Shown: one piece after another, positions 1 to 8,521 of the stretch
How the letters are laid out: every line of letters starts with the position of its first letter
Position numbering within the stretch: position 1 is the first letter of the stretch
Assembly: GCA_002418285.1 (NCBI GenBank)
Contig: DIDT01000052.1
Coordinates: 1-64,000 of the forward strand
Length of the DNA stretch: 64,000 nucleotides
Source of the DNA: Phycisphaerales bacterium UBA5793
GTDB taxonomy: Bacteria > Planctomycetota > Phycisphaerae > Phycisphaerales > UBA5793
Direction of reading: 5' to 3'
Notes under the pieces: model-generated
Databases searched by the model: none
What the model was told of the DNA's origin: nothing
The model's input: the letters and a program-made list of their open reading frames with translations, nothing else
Program-made: the position numbers and the translations under genes

Positions 1-94
1 CGGGCAGCGCCTCCTGCGCCATGCGACACGCCAGCACCATCGCCGTCCTTGGCGGCTTCGTGGTGGTGCACACGCTCGATTGAACGCTCCGCAT
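1..94 (-). CDS. possible 5' end of a gene running off the left edge
   Basis: An open minus-strand frame starts at an ATG at 94 and runs to position 1 without a stop, giving about 31 residues ending in ...RMAQEALP. The codons favour G or C at the third position, as in the neighbours. The only Shine-Dalgarno-like string (GAGGTG) lies very close to the ATG, and a GTG further in is an alternative. No family can be recognised from so short a piece, and the frame could be accidental. Confidence 0.3.
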   Translation of the reverse strand, partial: MRSVQSSVCTTTKPPRTAMVLACRMAQEALP

Positions 95-200
95 TCACCT
101 CACGACCGACCGAATCGGAGGTTTTCTACAGAGCAAGTCCGTTCCGATTTGATTTCGTCACGAGGGGGGGCGTGCCGGCTGCGCTCCCTCTGCTCGTTTC

Positions 201-1205
201 TCACCACAGCGGCTGCACAAACAACTCTGCAATGATCCCGCGATGATCCGAACTCACATTCGGGCCGACGCGGCGATCGACAATCGAGATCCCATCAGTA
301 ACCAGAACGTGGTCAATGGGAATTCGCATAAACCAATTGGACTCGGGCCAGGTGCGCTGCAGGCCAAAACCGCGCGACGTATCGCGCAGTCTGCCGTCAT
401 GCAACAGGTCGGCGAACACCGGCGACCAGGGCGTGAGATTCAGATCGCCCGCGACGAGTGTCGGCATACCAGGGTGGGCTGCAACCTCGGCCGCGATGAT
501 CGCGAGTTGCTCATTGCGAAGTGTGACGTAACGGGAGCTGACCGGGGGCAGCGGATGCGTCCCGATCAGTCGAAACGACCCGCCCGGCGCGAGAACATCA
601 GTGATGATCGTCGGCACACGCACCTCGGTCATCGGGGCGACGCGCGTGTCACGCAATTCAAACTTGCTCCATAAAGCGATGCCGAAGTTGTCCGTGCGCG
701 GACTCGAACAGGAATATGGAAACCCCGCGTTGAGTATCCCCATGTGCTCGATCCAGCGATGATCGACCTCGAACAACAGAACAAGATCCGGCTGCTCGGC
801 CTGAATGAACGCCAGCACAGCCGCGAAGTTGTCACTCGACGTGTTGACGTTCTGGCTGAGTAGTCGAATCGACGGCGGCGCGCTGGTGATCGATTCCGCG
901 GCTGGTCGATTTGGCAGGACATGCGGTGCAACCGCGACGATGTCCGTCAAGGCGACGAGTCCCGCAAGCACGGCGAACTTGAACGACTTCATCAACGACA
1001 ACATCGCGCACGCGAGCACCAGCAGCACCGCATACTGCACACGAAAGTGGGAGGCGAGTTCAAACAACAGTCCTTGCCTTGCGAGGTAACCCAGCAGGCT
1101 CGCCGCACTGACGCCAAGCGCACTAAGCCGAACGAACGACAACAGAATGGAGCATAGTGCAGCGCCCAAGCATCGCGCACGGGGTGGCTCTTGTCCGTCT
1201 CTCAC
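201..1205 (-). CDS. endonuclease/exonuclease/phosphatase-fold membrane protein
   Basis: The protein has 334 residues from a GTG start at 1205. The first third is hydrophobic with several predicted membrane segments. The rest is an endonuclease/exonuclease/phosphatase (EEP) fold. Its motifs appear in order: SQNVN, the metal-binding Glu in LLFEVDH, GTHPLPP, GDLNLTPWSP, the catalytic Asp-His in PIDHVLV, and the terminal SSDHRG. Membrane EEP proteins of this layout are usually annotated as endonuclease/exonuclease/phosphatase family; the substrate is unknown. The reading frame stays open upstream, but the chosen GTG overlaps the stop of the preceding zinc-ribbon gene as GTGA, which suggests translational coupling. 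Confidence 0.85.
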   Translation of the reverse strand: MRDGQEPPRARCLGAALCSILLSFVRLSALGVSAASLLGYLARQGLLFELASHFRVQYAVLLVLACAMLSLMKSFKFAVLAGLVALTDIVAVAPHVLPNRPAAESITSAPPSIRLLSQNVNTSSDNFAAVLAFIQAEQPDLVLLFEVDHRWIEHMGILNAGFPYSCSSPRTDNFGIALWSKFELRDTRVAPMTEVRVPTIITDVLAPGGSFRLIGTHPLPPVSSRYVTLRNEQLAIIAAEVAAHPGMPTLVAGDLNLTPWSPVFADLLHDGRLRDTSRGFGLQRTWPESNWFMRIPIDHVLVTDGISIVDRRVGPNVSSDHRGIIAELFVQPLW

Positions 1206-1696
1206 GCACTGCTCCCACAGGCCCCACCACACTCCGGGCAAACCGCGTCTCGTGGCGTGCCGCGCCGATCGTAGCCGCAGGCAACACACAAGCCTCGACG
1301 GGCTCGCAATCGGGCCCGCACGTGGCGTTGTGCGCGACCCGGCCCGAGCGTCAGCCCCCACAGCACCACGGCATAGAGAAGCGAATTCAGGAAGAAGCCC
1401 GTCCAAACCACATGCGATGGCACCTCAGCTCTCCAGTCTTCGGGCAACCACTCCTTTTTAACTCGCACGACTCCAACGGTGTCGATCGTGCTAAAGGTCG
1501 CTGAACTCCTCCCGTCAAACCCGATCTCCGCAACTTCGTACCTTTGCATCCCGAAGCATAACATCGGCCATCCCGTGTAATGCTCCATTGAGATCAAATC
1601 TCGCTGCGGATACCGCGTTCGCAATGATTCGAGGGGGTCGCCTTGATGGTGCCGTGACATGCCCGGCAGCATGGCAAGCATCTCTTCCTCTGTCAC
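1202..1696 (-). CDS. C-terminal part of the interrupted protein, with zinc ribbon
   Basis: The segment encodes 164 residues if translation restarts at the GTG at 1696, but the frame is open back to the TGA at 1730. It holds one membrane segment and a terminal four-cysteine ribbon with the pattern CxxCGYDxRGTP...CPECG. No convincing ribosome binding site precedes the GTG. Its last bases overlap the start of the EEP gene. Confidence 0.55.
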   Translation of the reverse strand: MTEEEMLAMLPGMSRHHQGDPLESLRTRYPQRDLISMEHYTGWPMLCFGMQRYEVAEIGFDGRSSATFSTIDTVGVVRVKKEWLPEDWRAEVPSHVVWTGFFLNSLLYAVVLWGLTLGPGRAQRHVRARLRARRGLCVACGYDRRGTPRDAVCPECGGACGSSA

Positions 1697-1729
1697 ATCC
1701 TCGGTAATGGCAGAGAGGCTGAACCCCGG

Positions 1730-1969
1730 TCATGGGTTGGCTTCGAAGAACTCCGTAACTCTGAGCTCCCCGTGGCGCATGTAAGTGTTCGCCTCGTGGC
1801 GGAACGAATCGCCAAAAACCCGCGACCATACACCAGGAAAAGCAGGAGATTGAAGGAGCGTGCACGGAGGTGGCCGTTCCGGTCGCGCCGCAAGCCACCA
1901 AGCCACCCCTACATTTGTTACAGCGCCGAGAGTCAGGAACACGATGATGGGCACCAATAGTCGTCGCAT
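1730..1969 (-). CDS. N-terminal part of the interrupted zinc-ribbon membrane protein
   Basis: The segment encodes 79 residues starting MRRLLVPI, with one N-terminal membrane helix and a short periplasmic-looking stretch, and stops at TGA 1732-1730. On its own it would be a small single-helix membrane protein. The continuing open frame after the stop argues that it is the front half of a longer protein. Its start lies 71 bases from the divergent hydrolase gene, so the promoter must be in that gap. Confidence 0.5.
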   Translation of the reverse strand: MRRLLVPIIVFLTLGAVTNVGVAWWLAARPERPPPCTLLQSPAFPGVWSRVFGDSFRHEANTYMRHGELRVTEFFEANP

Positions 1970-2040
1970 CAGTTCTCAAGAGTAGTCACTCCCTCGGCAC
2001 GTCGGGCCGGTTTGCCGCCCTCGTCCTACGCTCCATCATC

Positions 2041-2946
2041 ATGAGCAAACGGCCGAAGAACTGGAAACGGGGACTGCGCAATGTTGTCCTTCGCTGGTCG
2101 GTCCTGCTCGGCATCACCGCATTCATCCTCTGGAGCACCGGTTGCATGGAGCGAATGTTCTATTACCCCGAGCGCGGCCCTACGCCCATCACCGAAGCGC
2201 CCAGCGGCAGTGAAGCTGTCGAGTTCCAGTCGGCCGACGGCACCAATCTGTTTGGCTGGTTCATCCCGGCGCGCGGCGCGACCACGGCCCAGGATCGCCG
2301 CACCCATCCGACCATTCTCCACGTCCATGGGAATGCCGGCAACATTCTCAGCCACGCCTACTTCACCGAGCACCTGCCGCCAGCGGGTTTCAACGTCTTC
2401 ATCTTCGATTTCCGCGGCTATGGCCAGAGCGAAGGAACCGCGCACCATCGCGAAGGTCTGATCGCCGACACAAGCGCCGCCCTCGACGCCCTTCTCCAGC
2501 GCGATGATGTCGATCCAGCCCGCATCGGCGTGTACGGCCAATCGCTTGGCGGGGCGCTCGCGCTCAATGTCATGGCGGATCGACCCGAGATTCGCTGCGG
2601 CGTGTTCGAGTCAGCGTTTGCCAGTTGGCGGGAAGTTGCCGCCAGCGCCGTTGGCGGCGACCCGCCGTTCTTCGCCGCATCCTGGCTGGCGACGATCTGC
2701 GTGCCAGATCAGTTGCGCCCCATCGATGCGATCACCCGCATCGATCGGCCCATGCTTCTCCTGCAGGGAAATCTCGACACCATCGTGCCCGTCAGCCACG
2801 GCCGGCGTCTCGAATCAGCATCAAACGGCCACGCGAGACTCATCGTGCTTCACGGCGGCGGTCACAATACGCTGCGCAACAGCAATCCGGAGATCGACCG
2901 GGAGACAATCGACTTCCTCCGCGAGCATCTCGGTGCCGATCAATAG
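2041..2946 (+). CDS. alpha/beta hydrolase lipoprotein
   Basis: The protein has 301 residues. A basic N-terminus is followed by a hydrophobic helix and a lipobox-like STGC near residue 38, so it is probably an envelope-anchored lipoprotein. The alpha/beta hydrolase core shows the oxyanion strand motif HGNAGN, the DFRGYGQSEG strand, the nucleophile elbow GQSLGG, a late acid region (QGNLDTIVP) and the terminal His in GGGHN. This is the BEM46/YfhR-like group of serine hydrolases, whose substrates are mostly unknown. It is convergent with the Rrf2 gene, with a strong hairpin between them. Confidence 0.85.
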   Translation: MSKRPKNWKRGLRNVVLRWSVLLGITAFILWSTGCMERMFYYPERGPTPITEAPSGSEAVEFQSADGTNLFGWFIPARGATTAQDRRTHPTILHVHGNAGNILSHAYFTEHLPPAGFNVFIFDFRGYGQSEGTAHHREGLIADTSAALDALLQRDDVDPARIGVYGQSLGGALALNVMADRPEIRCGVFESAFASWREVAASAVGGDPPFFAASWLATICVPDQLRPIDAITRIDRPMLLLQGNLDTIVPVSHGRRLESASNGHARLIVLHGGGHNTLRNSNPEIDRETIDFLREHLGADQ

Positions 2947-2985
2947 AGTGCGCTGAGCCGACGCGTCGACTGGTGCACAAAGCCA

Positions 2986-3014
2986 CAGCCCTGCAGCACG
3001 AGGCTGCAGGGCTG
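2986..3014. terminator. bidirectional terminator hairpin
   Basis: Two perfect 12-base arms (2986-2997 and 3003-3014) enclose a five-base loop. The hairpin lies between the convergent hydrolase and Rrf2 genes. There is no clear T tract, so the terminator assignment rests on stem strength and position. Confidence 0.6.
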
Positions 3015-3038
3015 AGCCGACTCCAATCAGGAGAGGTA

Positions 3039-3518
3039 TCAATTCGATCTGGAAATCGAGCCGTTGTGCTTTCGTTCAATGCCGATCTGAATAGGTTCGC
3101 TGTCAGCCTCGCAGATCGTGCCGCGTTCATCTTCGAGCAAGTCGTTGAGCGTGTAGGATCGCAGCTCGTCGTGCAGCACGCCAATGGCGCGATCGATGCT
3201 GGCGTGCAATGCGCAGAGATGCCCCTCGTGTTCGACGCGTCCTAGCGGACATTTGGAAATTCGATCAAGCGGATCAATCACGCGAACAAGATCGAGCAGC
3301 GTCGTCACGCCCGGATCGCAGGCCAGCCGGAACCCTCCACCTCGGCCGCGCTGAGCCCGAACAAACTTGGCTCGGCCAAGTTGCTGGAGAATCTTCACGG
3401 CATAGTCGGGCGAGACGTCGGTCCGGCGCGAAAGCTGTTCACTGGTGAGCGGTCGCCCTTCGGCCTCGGCCAAAGCGATCATCATTCGTAGTGCGTACTC
3501 GGCGGTTGTAGATAGCAC
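3039..3518 (-). CDS. Rrf2-family transcriptional regulator
   Basis: The protein has 159 residues from a GTG at 3518, preceded by GAGAGG at good spacing. The N-terminus (LSTTAEYALRMM) and the winged-helix segment PDYAVKILQQLGRAKFV are typical of Rrf2 regulators, and RGRGGGF is the family wing. Two cysteines are visible in the cluster region (KCPLG...HLCALH), fewer than the three-Cys ligand set of NsrR or IscR, so a sensing iron-sulfur cluster is possible but not proven. It is divergent from the polyferredoxin/respiratory gene cluster, with an inverted repeat in the shared gap, which suggests that it controls that cluster. A longer upstream frame exists but overlaps the intergenic region and is rejected. 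Confidence 0.88.
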   Translation of the reverse strand: MLSTTAEYALRMMIALAEAEGRPLTSEQLSRRTDVSPDYAVKILQQLGRAKFVRAQRGRGGGFRLACDPGVTTLLDLVRVIDPLDRISKCPLGRVEHEGHLCALHASIDRAIGVLHDELRSYTLNDLLEDERGTICEADSEPIQIGIERKHNGSISRSN

Positions 3519-3582
3519 GCTGAGCCTCTCGCTGATGGAGTTGCTAGAAGTATACCGCTGAAATCGGATAAGTTCATCTCCT

Positions 3583-3611
3583 TTATCACACATGCACAAA
3601 TTCTGTGATAA
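3583..3611. promoter_or_regulatory. inverted repeat, candidate operator between Rrf2 gene and polyferredoxin gene
   Basis: A perfect eight-base inverted repeat, TTATCACA (3583-3590) and TGTGATAA (3604-3611), is separated by 13 bases, so the half-site centres are 21 bases or two helical turns apart. It sits in the AT-rich part of the gap between two divergent genes, one encoding an Rrf2-type regulator. GATAAT at 3607-3612 may be a -10 element for rightward transcription. Operator function is inferred. Confidence 0.5.
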
Positions 3612-3761
3612 TTTGGGGAAAACGCCCCTAACCCGGCCAAACGGTGCGGGATTGGCCGCAATTGACGCCGGACACTCTCTCGATTCCGGACGGAGAATCC
3701 CAATGCCACTACTCTTGGCCGGAACCCGCCGCAATCGGGTCGATCCACGCCAGGAGTCGCC

Positions 3762-4712
3762 GTGGCCACGGATGTTCGCCTCAAAGTCCTTCCCCGAGTG
3801 GAGTCGCGCGGCCACCGCTACGTCTGGCTGCGATACCTGACCCAGGCGATCACCATCGGCATCCTCTTTGTCGTTCCTCTCTCGGGGCTGGCTCGCGTCG
3901 ATCTCTACGGCGGCAATCACCGCATGCTCTACAAGGAAGCCAGTCTTAAGGAAGGGCTGGCCGCAGTCATCCTCGGGATTGCCGCAATGTACATTGCCAC
4001 CTTCCTCATCAACTTCGCCTGTGGACGGATGTTCTGCGGCTGGGGCTGTCCGGTCGGGTTTCTCAACCGCCTCGCTGATGTTGCCCAACTCAAGCCCGAC
4101 AAACGACACGCGAAGTGGCGTCGGTGGCGCGACGCCGCCGGCCCGCTTGGACACAGCACGCTGCTTGTCGTGTCATGCATGCTCTGGTGGACAAGCGCCG
4201 CTACCTACGTCGCCCTCGACTCCCCGCTGGCACTGGCATGGGTCTGGGGCTTGACGCTCGCCGGCATCGCCGGACTCGCCTCGCTCGGCTGGTGGTGGCG
4301 ATGGGGATTCTGCATGCGCGCCTGCCCCATCGGGCTGTACTACTCGTTCATCGCACCCAGCAAAGAGTTCGGCATCTTCTTTCGTGAAGCGACGACTGAC
4401 GGGTCCAGAGATGCGTGCCTGCACTGCAATGCCTGCATCAAAGTCTGTCCCGTCGATCTCAACCCGATGGATCTGTATGAGCCGATCCCCGCGCGCGGCG
4501 GAGTGAGCGTGGCTGATGCCCCCGCCAACAACCACTGCCTCAAGTGCGGCGATTGCATCCAGGCATGCGAGATGATGATCGACCTCGCCGCACCGCGCCG
4601 AGGCATCACCGACGTGCCCCTCCGATTTGGTTTCTATGAAGGCGAGCAGCGCCTCGTGCGTACGAAGACCACCGCGACCACCGGAAACCCGGCGGCTGAT
4701 TCCGCCACATGA
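3762..4712 (+). CDS. NapH/CcoG-like membrane polyferredoxin
   Basis: The protein has 316 residues from a GTG start with CAGGAG just upstream. Hydrophobic helices alternate with two Cys-x3-Cys-Pro motifs (CGWGCPVG and CMRACPIG). Two ferredoxin-type 4Fe-4S motifs follow (CLHCNACIKVCP and CLKCGDCIQAC, the latter lacking the usual Pro). The order matches NapH-type quinol-to-periplasm electron carriers and the front of CcoG/RdxA. It is shorter than CcoG and lacks its C-terminal Ig-like domain. Given the cbb3 oxidase genes downstream, roles in electron transfer or in copper reduction during oxidase assembly are both plausible. Confidence 0.8.
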   Translation: MATDVRLKVLPRVESRGHRYVWLRYLTQAITIGILFVVPLSGLARVDLYGGNHRMLYKEASLKEGLAAVILGIAAMYIATFLINFACGRMFCGWGCPVGFLNRLADVAQLKPDKRHAKWRRWRDAAGPLGHSTLLVVSCMLWWTSAATYVALDSPLALAWVWGLTLAGIAGLASLGWWWRWGFCMRACPIGLYYSFIAPSKEFGIFFREATTDGSRDACLHCNACIKVCPVDLNPMDLYEPIPARGGVSVADAPANNHCLKCGDCIQACEMMIDLAAPRRGITDVPLRFGFYEGEQRLVRTKTTATTGNPAADSAT

Positions 4713-4803
4713 TGCTTGAACCGAGGGCCGCGCTCGGCAAGCATACAGTGCAACGTGTGGCACGCCCCGGACTTCAGGCTGCGCTCATTCCAGCGATCTC
4801 CCC

Positions 4804-6204
4804 ATGATCTTCACCAGCTTCGTGTACGTCTATTTTCTGGTTTTCGTCGCCGCCGCCTACTGGGCGGCGTACAGGCTGCCTCACGCCAAGACGTGGCAGA
4901 ACATCCTGCTGCTTATTGCCAGTTACGTGTTCTACGGCTACGTACACCCCTGGTTCTGCTATCTCATCGCCGGCTCCACGATACTGGACTACTGCTGCGG
5001 GCTGGGCATGGCGAAGAGCCCCGCCCGGCGCCGGTGGCTGTTGCTCGCCAGCCTTCTGGGCAACCTCGGAATGCTTGGCGTGTTCAAGTACTTCAACTTC
5101 TTCGCCGACAACATCGTCATCGCCATGCACAGCCTCGGTTTCGAGATGGACCCGGTTGTCGTCCGTCTCTTTCTGCCCGTGGGCATCTCGTTCTATACCT
5201 TTCAGACGCTCAGTTACACCATCGACATCTACCGCGGTGAGATGGAACCCCGGCGCAACTTCATCGATTTTGCCCTCTTCGTCGCATTCTTCCCGCAACT
5301 GGTGGCCGGACCGATCGAGCGGGCCACGCACTTTCTGCCACAGATCGAGAGCGAGCGGAAGTGGAACACCGACGTGTTCGTCTCCGCCTGGCCGCTGATC
5401 ATTCGAGGCTATCTCAAGAAGCTCGTGATAGCGGACAACGTCTCGGTGTACGCGGATAAGGTGTACATGCTCGATCATCCGACGGCCCTGCTGCTGGCAG
5501 CGGGTACATTGGCGTTTGCGGTGCAGATTCTCGCCGATTTTTCGGCTTACACCGACATTGCGCGGGGCACGGCGCGCCTGCTTGGTTTTGAACTCATGGA
5601 GAACTTTGACTCGCCGTATCTTGCGATCTCGCCGTCGGACTTCTGGCGGCGCTGGCACATTTCATTCTCAACATGGATCCGCGACTACATCTACATTCCG
5701 CTGGGTGGATCGCGCGTCAAGACCGCCCTCGCCGGGGCCCTGGTCGTGTTGACATCAATGGGGCTCAGCGGCCTGTGGCACGGAGCCGCGTGGCATTTTG
5801 TCGCGTGGGGAATCTACCACGCCATTCTGCTCATCGTGTACCGCCAACTCGGGTATTCGGGCCGATGGAAGCCGATCACTCGCCTTGGATTCCTGCTGTC
5901 CTGGTCGCTGATGTTCTTCTTTACGCTCGTGGGGTGGGCGATCTTCCGCACGCCGAGCATGACCTGGCTGGTGAGAGCCGCGGGCAACATGTCGGTCGGC
6001 TTGTCGGGTGATTCACTGCTGGTCTCCGCGACGATTACAGCGCTGGTCGCCCTGTATTCACTGCCACTCATCGTGTCGCTCATTCTGTCCAGGCGTGAAT
6101 CAAAGACCGGTCCCGTCTCCGCCATCGCCTACGCGCTGGCGGTGTGCCTTATCGTGCTCTTTGCGCAAGAGCACGGCCAGGATTTCATCTACTTCCAATT
6201 CTGA
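4804..6204 (+). CDS. MBOAT-family O-acyltransferase
   Basis: The 466-residue polytopic membrane protein belongs to the MBOAT family (AlgI/DltB type). Diagnostic stretches are FFPQLVAGPIER, DFSAYTDIARG, SPSDFWRRWHISFSTW, and the catalytic His in SGLWHGAAWHFVAWG. Family members move acyl groups across or onto surface polymers or lipids. The next gene encodes an SGNH-type protein, as in alginate or peptidoglycan O-acetylation systems, so the pair probably acetylates an envelope polysaccharide. The acceptor cannot be deduced. The length is normal for AlgI. Confidence 0.9.
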   Translation: MIFTSFVYVYFLVFVAAAYWAAYRLPHAKTWQNILLLIASYVFYGYVHPWFCYLIAGSTILDYCCGLGMAKSPARRRWLLLASLLGNLGMLGVFKYFNFFADNIVIAMHSLGFEMDPVVVRLFLPVGISFYTFQTLSYTIDIYRGEMEPRRNFIDFALFVAFFPQLVAGPIERATHFLPQIESERKWNTDVFVSAWPLIIRGYLKKLVIADNVSVYADKVYMLDHPTALLLAAGTLAFAVQILADFSAYTDIARGTARLLGFELMENFDSPYLAISPSDFWRRWHISFSTWIRDYIYIPLGGSRVKTALAGALVVLTSMGLSGLWHGAAWHFVAWGIYHAILLIVYRQLGYSGRWKPITRLGFLLSWSLMFFFTLVGWAIFRTPSMTWLVRAAGNMSVGLSGDSLLVSATITALVALYSLPLIVSLILSRRESKTGPVSAIAYALAVCLIVLFAQEHGQDFIYFQF

Positions 6205-6216
6205 GAGCCTTGCGTC

Positions 6217-7587
6217 TTGAAACGTCTCCTCAGTCTCATCCTCTTCCTGGCCACGATCGGCGTCGTCACGTGGATGCTCAGACCGTCACCCGAAGCCGCG
6301 CCCGGACTTGACAAGGACGCGGTGGAAGATGTACAGAGGTGGCGACAAAGCCTCGTCGATGAACACCCGCAGGTCGTGCTGCTTGGCAACTCGATGCTCG
6401 GACATGGCGTCAATGCCATTCACTTCGCCATGCGCACGGGGCTGCCGACCGTCAAAATGTGGGATGGCGGAGTGGCGTCCGCGTGGCGCTACCTGATGCT
6501 CAAGAACGTCATTGCGCCCAGTCCCGGCAAACCCGAGGTCGTGGTGATCTTCTTCAAGGACCAGTATCTCACCGAACCGGCCTTTCGGGTAGACGGCAAC
6601 TACAAAGCCCGCCTGGATGCGCTGCGGCAGCCCTCTGAGCCGCTTCTCGATGAACTCGCGTACGGCAAAGAGCGGCGTGATCCGTTGGCCAATCTCGTCT
6701 CAGAATGCTGGCCGCTGGATCGACAGCGGGCGGTCGTCAAGCCAACCGTCGAAGACTGGATCAAGAAGCAGGTTGGATACGGCCTGCACGAGAAGGGAAA
6801 AGAAGCAGTGAACGCCGCCATCGGGCGCGTCTTCGCCGACAACAACCTGAACACGGAGCTCTTTACCAAGGCGCAACTGGAGGCGATGAGCACAAAGACC
6901 GAGGACGATCGGGATTTCCCGACTCTCATCAGGAATTCGTTCGTGCCGTCGGACATCAAGATCGCTAAAGCGGCCGGACTTCGGCTGATTTACGTGCGCA
7001 TCAAGCGTGTGCAGGACGCCCAGGCGCAGGAAGATGGAGGAACTTCCTACGACAATCCCTACATGAAGCAGTACATGATCGATCTGCGCGCCTACCTGTC
7101 GTCCCACGATGTGCCGCTGTTCGATTTCACGACCGATATACAGCTCAAAGTGAGTGACTACGCGGATGGCGATCACCTGAATGAAGCAGGGCGATTGCGG
7201 TTCACCGCGATTCTCGCTCAGGCCCTTCAGCGCGAACTGCCCGAGCCCCGGTCTACCCAGAGTCCGTACGCGGATCTCTCTGACCTAGCGGATCCGATTG
7301 TCCTGAGCCAACCATTCAAGCCGCGACCGCCGTTTGGCTGGATTGCCAGACTTCCAGAATGGAAGCAGTATGCCAGTAACGCAAGCGACAGCTATCGCTC
7401 GGTCCTTGAAGTGCTCGAAGATGGGGTGCCGCTGGGCCCCGCGAACTCGTTCATTTCGGAGATCGCATCCCAAGGCTCAGGCCGCTTCTCGCACTGGCTC
7501 GATGCCGTCTATTTCTCCGCTTCGGACAACAGCGATCCAAACACCAATGGCCGAGTGTATTCAATCCGGTTCAGGATGCCCGAGTAG
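6217..7587 (+). CDS. SGNH-hydrolase-like protein, partner of the MBOAT acyltransferase
   Basis: The 456-residue protein starts at a TTG 12 bases after the MBOAT gene. An N-terminal signal anchor (RLLSLILFLATIGVV) is followed by an SGNH-like core: LLGNSMLGHG carries the nucleophile Ser (block I) and DGDHLNEAG carries the Asp-x-x-His pair (block V). This matches AlgX/AlgJ or PatB-like acetyl transferases that take acetyl groups exported by an MBOAT protein. The last 120 residues have no obvious motif. The pairing and periplasmic location are inferred from motif content and adjacency. Confidence 0.72.
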   Translation: MKRLLSLILFLATIGVVTWMLRPSPEAAPGLDKDAVEDVQRWRQSLVDEHPQVVLLGNSMLGHGVNAIHFAMRTGLPTVKMWDGGVASAWRYLMLKNVIAPSPGKPEVVVIFFKDQYLTEPAFRVDGNYKARLDALRQPSEPLLDELAYGKERRDPLANLVSECWPLDRQRAVVKPTVEDWIKKQVGYGLHEKGKEAVNAAIGRVFADNNLNTELFTKAQLEAMSTKTEDDRDFPTLIRNSFVPSDIKIAKAAGLRLIYVRIKRVQDAQAQEDGGTSYDNPYMKQYMIDLRAYLSSHDVPLFDFTTDIQLKVSDYADGDHLNEAGRLRFTAILAQALQRELPEPRSTQSPYADLSDLADPIVLSQPFKPRPPFGWIARLPEWKQYASNASDSYRSVLEVLEDGVPLGPANSFISEIASQGSGRFSHWLDAVYFSASDNSDPNTNGRVYSIRFRMPE

Positions 7588-7809
7588 GCCTTCCGCCCGC
7601 ACGCACCTCGCCTCCGAAGGCGCCCGGCATGCTGACCGAGATGCGATTAGGCTGACAGTGGATGCGAAAACAGGGAAACAAACCCGGGTTAAAACACTTG
7701 AAACGTTGCCGTGAGATGTCAATCATGCGCCGTCTGAGACGCGTGGCGAGTCCTCACTCATTGCATATCCCCGTTGCCGCATCCGTTGCCGCACAGGAGG
7801 CTGCCGTTC

Positions 7810-8469
7810 ATGCCCGAACGCGATGACCTGCTTCGACAGCTTGAGTTTCACGTGGCCGAAGCCCACCGCCTTCGCGACCAACTCGACACCGGCGGTGCGA
7901 CTGACTGGCGCCCGCACGGTTTCTACACCATGTATCACCTGATGGCGGGCATCACCCTGGGCGGCATCGCGGCGGCCGTCAGTCTGCTCTGGAATGTGCT
8001 CGGCGCCACGCTCATGCTGCCCGACAAGCACCCGCTGCACATCATTCAAGTGTATCTCACGTTTGGCATGGGTGAGGATGCGCTCAAGCTCGAGCCAGGC
8101 ACGAATCGCGGCCTGCTGCTCTTCGCCGGCTCGATCCTCTATCTGGCTACAGGTGCACTCTTCGGCATTGTGTTGCAGTTCATTCTGCAGGGCCTCTTCG
8201 GCCGTGCAGGACAGCTCTCGAAAGCGATGGTCTGTGCGGTGTTCGGCGCCGGCTTGTGGGCGTTGAACTTCCTCGTTATTCTGCCATGGCTTCAACCGCT
8301 TGCATTCGGCGGCAACTGGATAGCCGAAACAACGCCGTGGTATGTTGGCCTGTCCACGCATCTTGTGTTCGCCATGTCCTACTTCCTCTTCTCGTCATGG
8401 GGTCGTTTCGATCCGTCGCGCGAACTGGCGCCGTGGGCCGACGTCCCGAAACCGGCAGAAGATGTGTAA
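7810..8469 (+). CDS. polytopic membrane protein of the oxidase cluster
   Basis: The protein has 219 residues from an ATG preceded by CAGGAGG nine bases upstream; an upstream in-frame start is less likely. It has about five hydrophobic segments, an N-terminal helix rich in charged residues, and conserved-looking HGFYTMYHLMAG and THLVFAMSYFLFSSWGRF stretches. No family is recognised. It begins the run of cytochrome c and cbb3 oxidase genes, so an assembly or accessory-subunit role is the best guess. The 222 bases before it contain no gene; a weak TTGAAA/AATCAT promoter-like pair lies near 7698-7726. Confidence 0.7.
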   Translation: MPERDDLLRQLEFHVAEAHRLRDQLDTGGATDWRPHGFYTMYHLMAGITLGGIAAAVSLLWNVLGATLMLPDKHPLHIIQVYLTFGMGEDALKLEPGTNRGLLLFAGSILYLATGALFGIVLQFILQGLFGRAGQLSKAMVCAVFGAGLWALNFLVILPWLQPLAFGGNWIAETTPWYVGLSTHLVFAMSYFLFSSWGRFDPSRELAPWADVPKPAEDV

Positions 8470-8521
8470 GCCGGCCAGCGCTCACTCTGAACTTTCCGAT
8501 CACTGAATCCGGGTGGATGAC

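Larger units (their letters stand above)
1202..1969 (-). pseudogene. zinc-ribbon membrane protein interrupted by an in-frame TGA
   Basis: Two open segments (1969-1730 and 1729-1202) lie in exactly the same frame and are separated only by a TGA at 1732-1730. Read through, they give one protein of about 255 codons: an N-terminal membrane helix ending WWLAA, a soluble middle with YTGWPMLCF, a second hydrophobic segment near NSLLYAVVLWGL, and a C-terminal zinc ribbon (CVACGYDRRGTP...CPECG). This layout is common in planctomycete hypothetical proteins, so the two halves look like one ancestral gene. Either a recent nonsense mutation, a sequencing error, or a real split into two genes would explain it. 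Function is unknown. Confidence 0.6.

Noticed and set aside
1730..1732. TGA as a selenocysteine codon in the zinc-ribbon gene
   Set aside because: No supporting hairpin was recognised and the family has no selenoprotein precedent; nonsense mutation or split gene is simpler.
3039..4154. 371-residue minus-strand frame ending in the Rrf2 domain
   Set aside because: The extension covers the intergenic repeat and the polyferredoxin gene; the GTG at 3518 has a good ribosome binding site.
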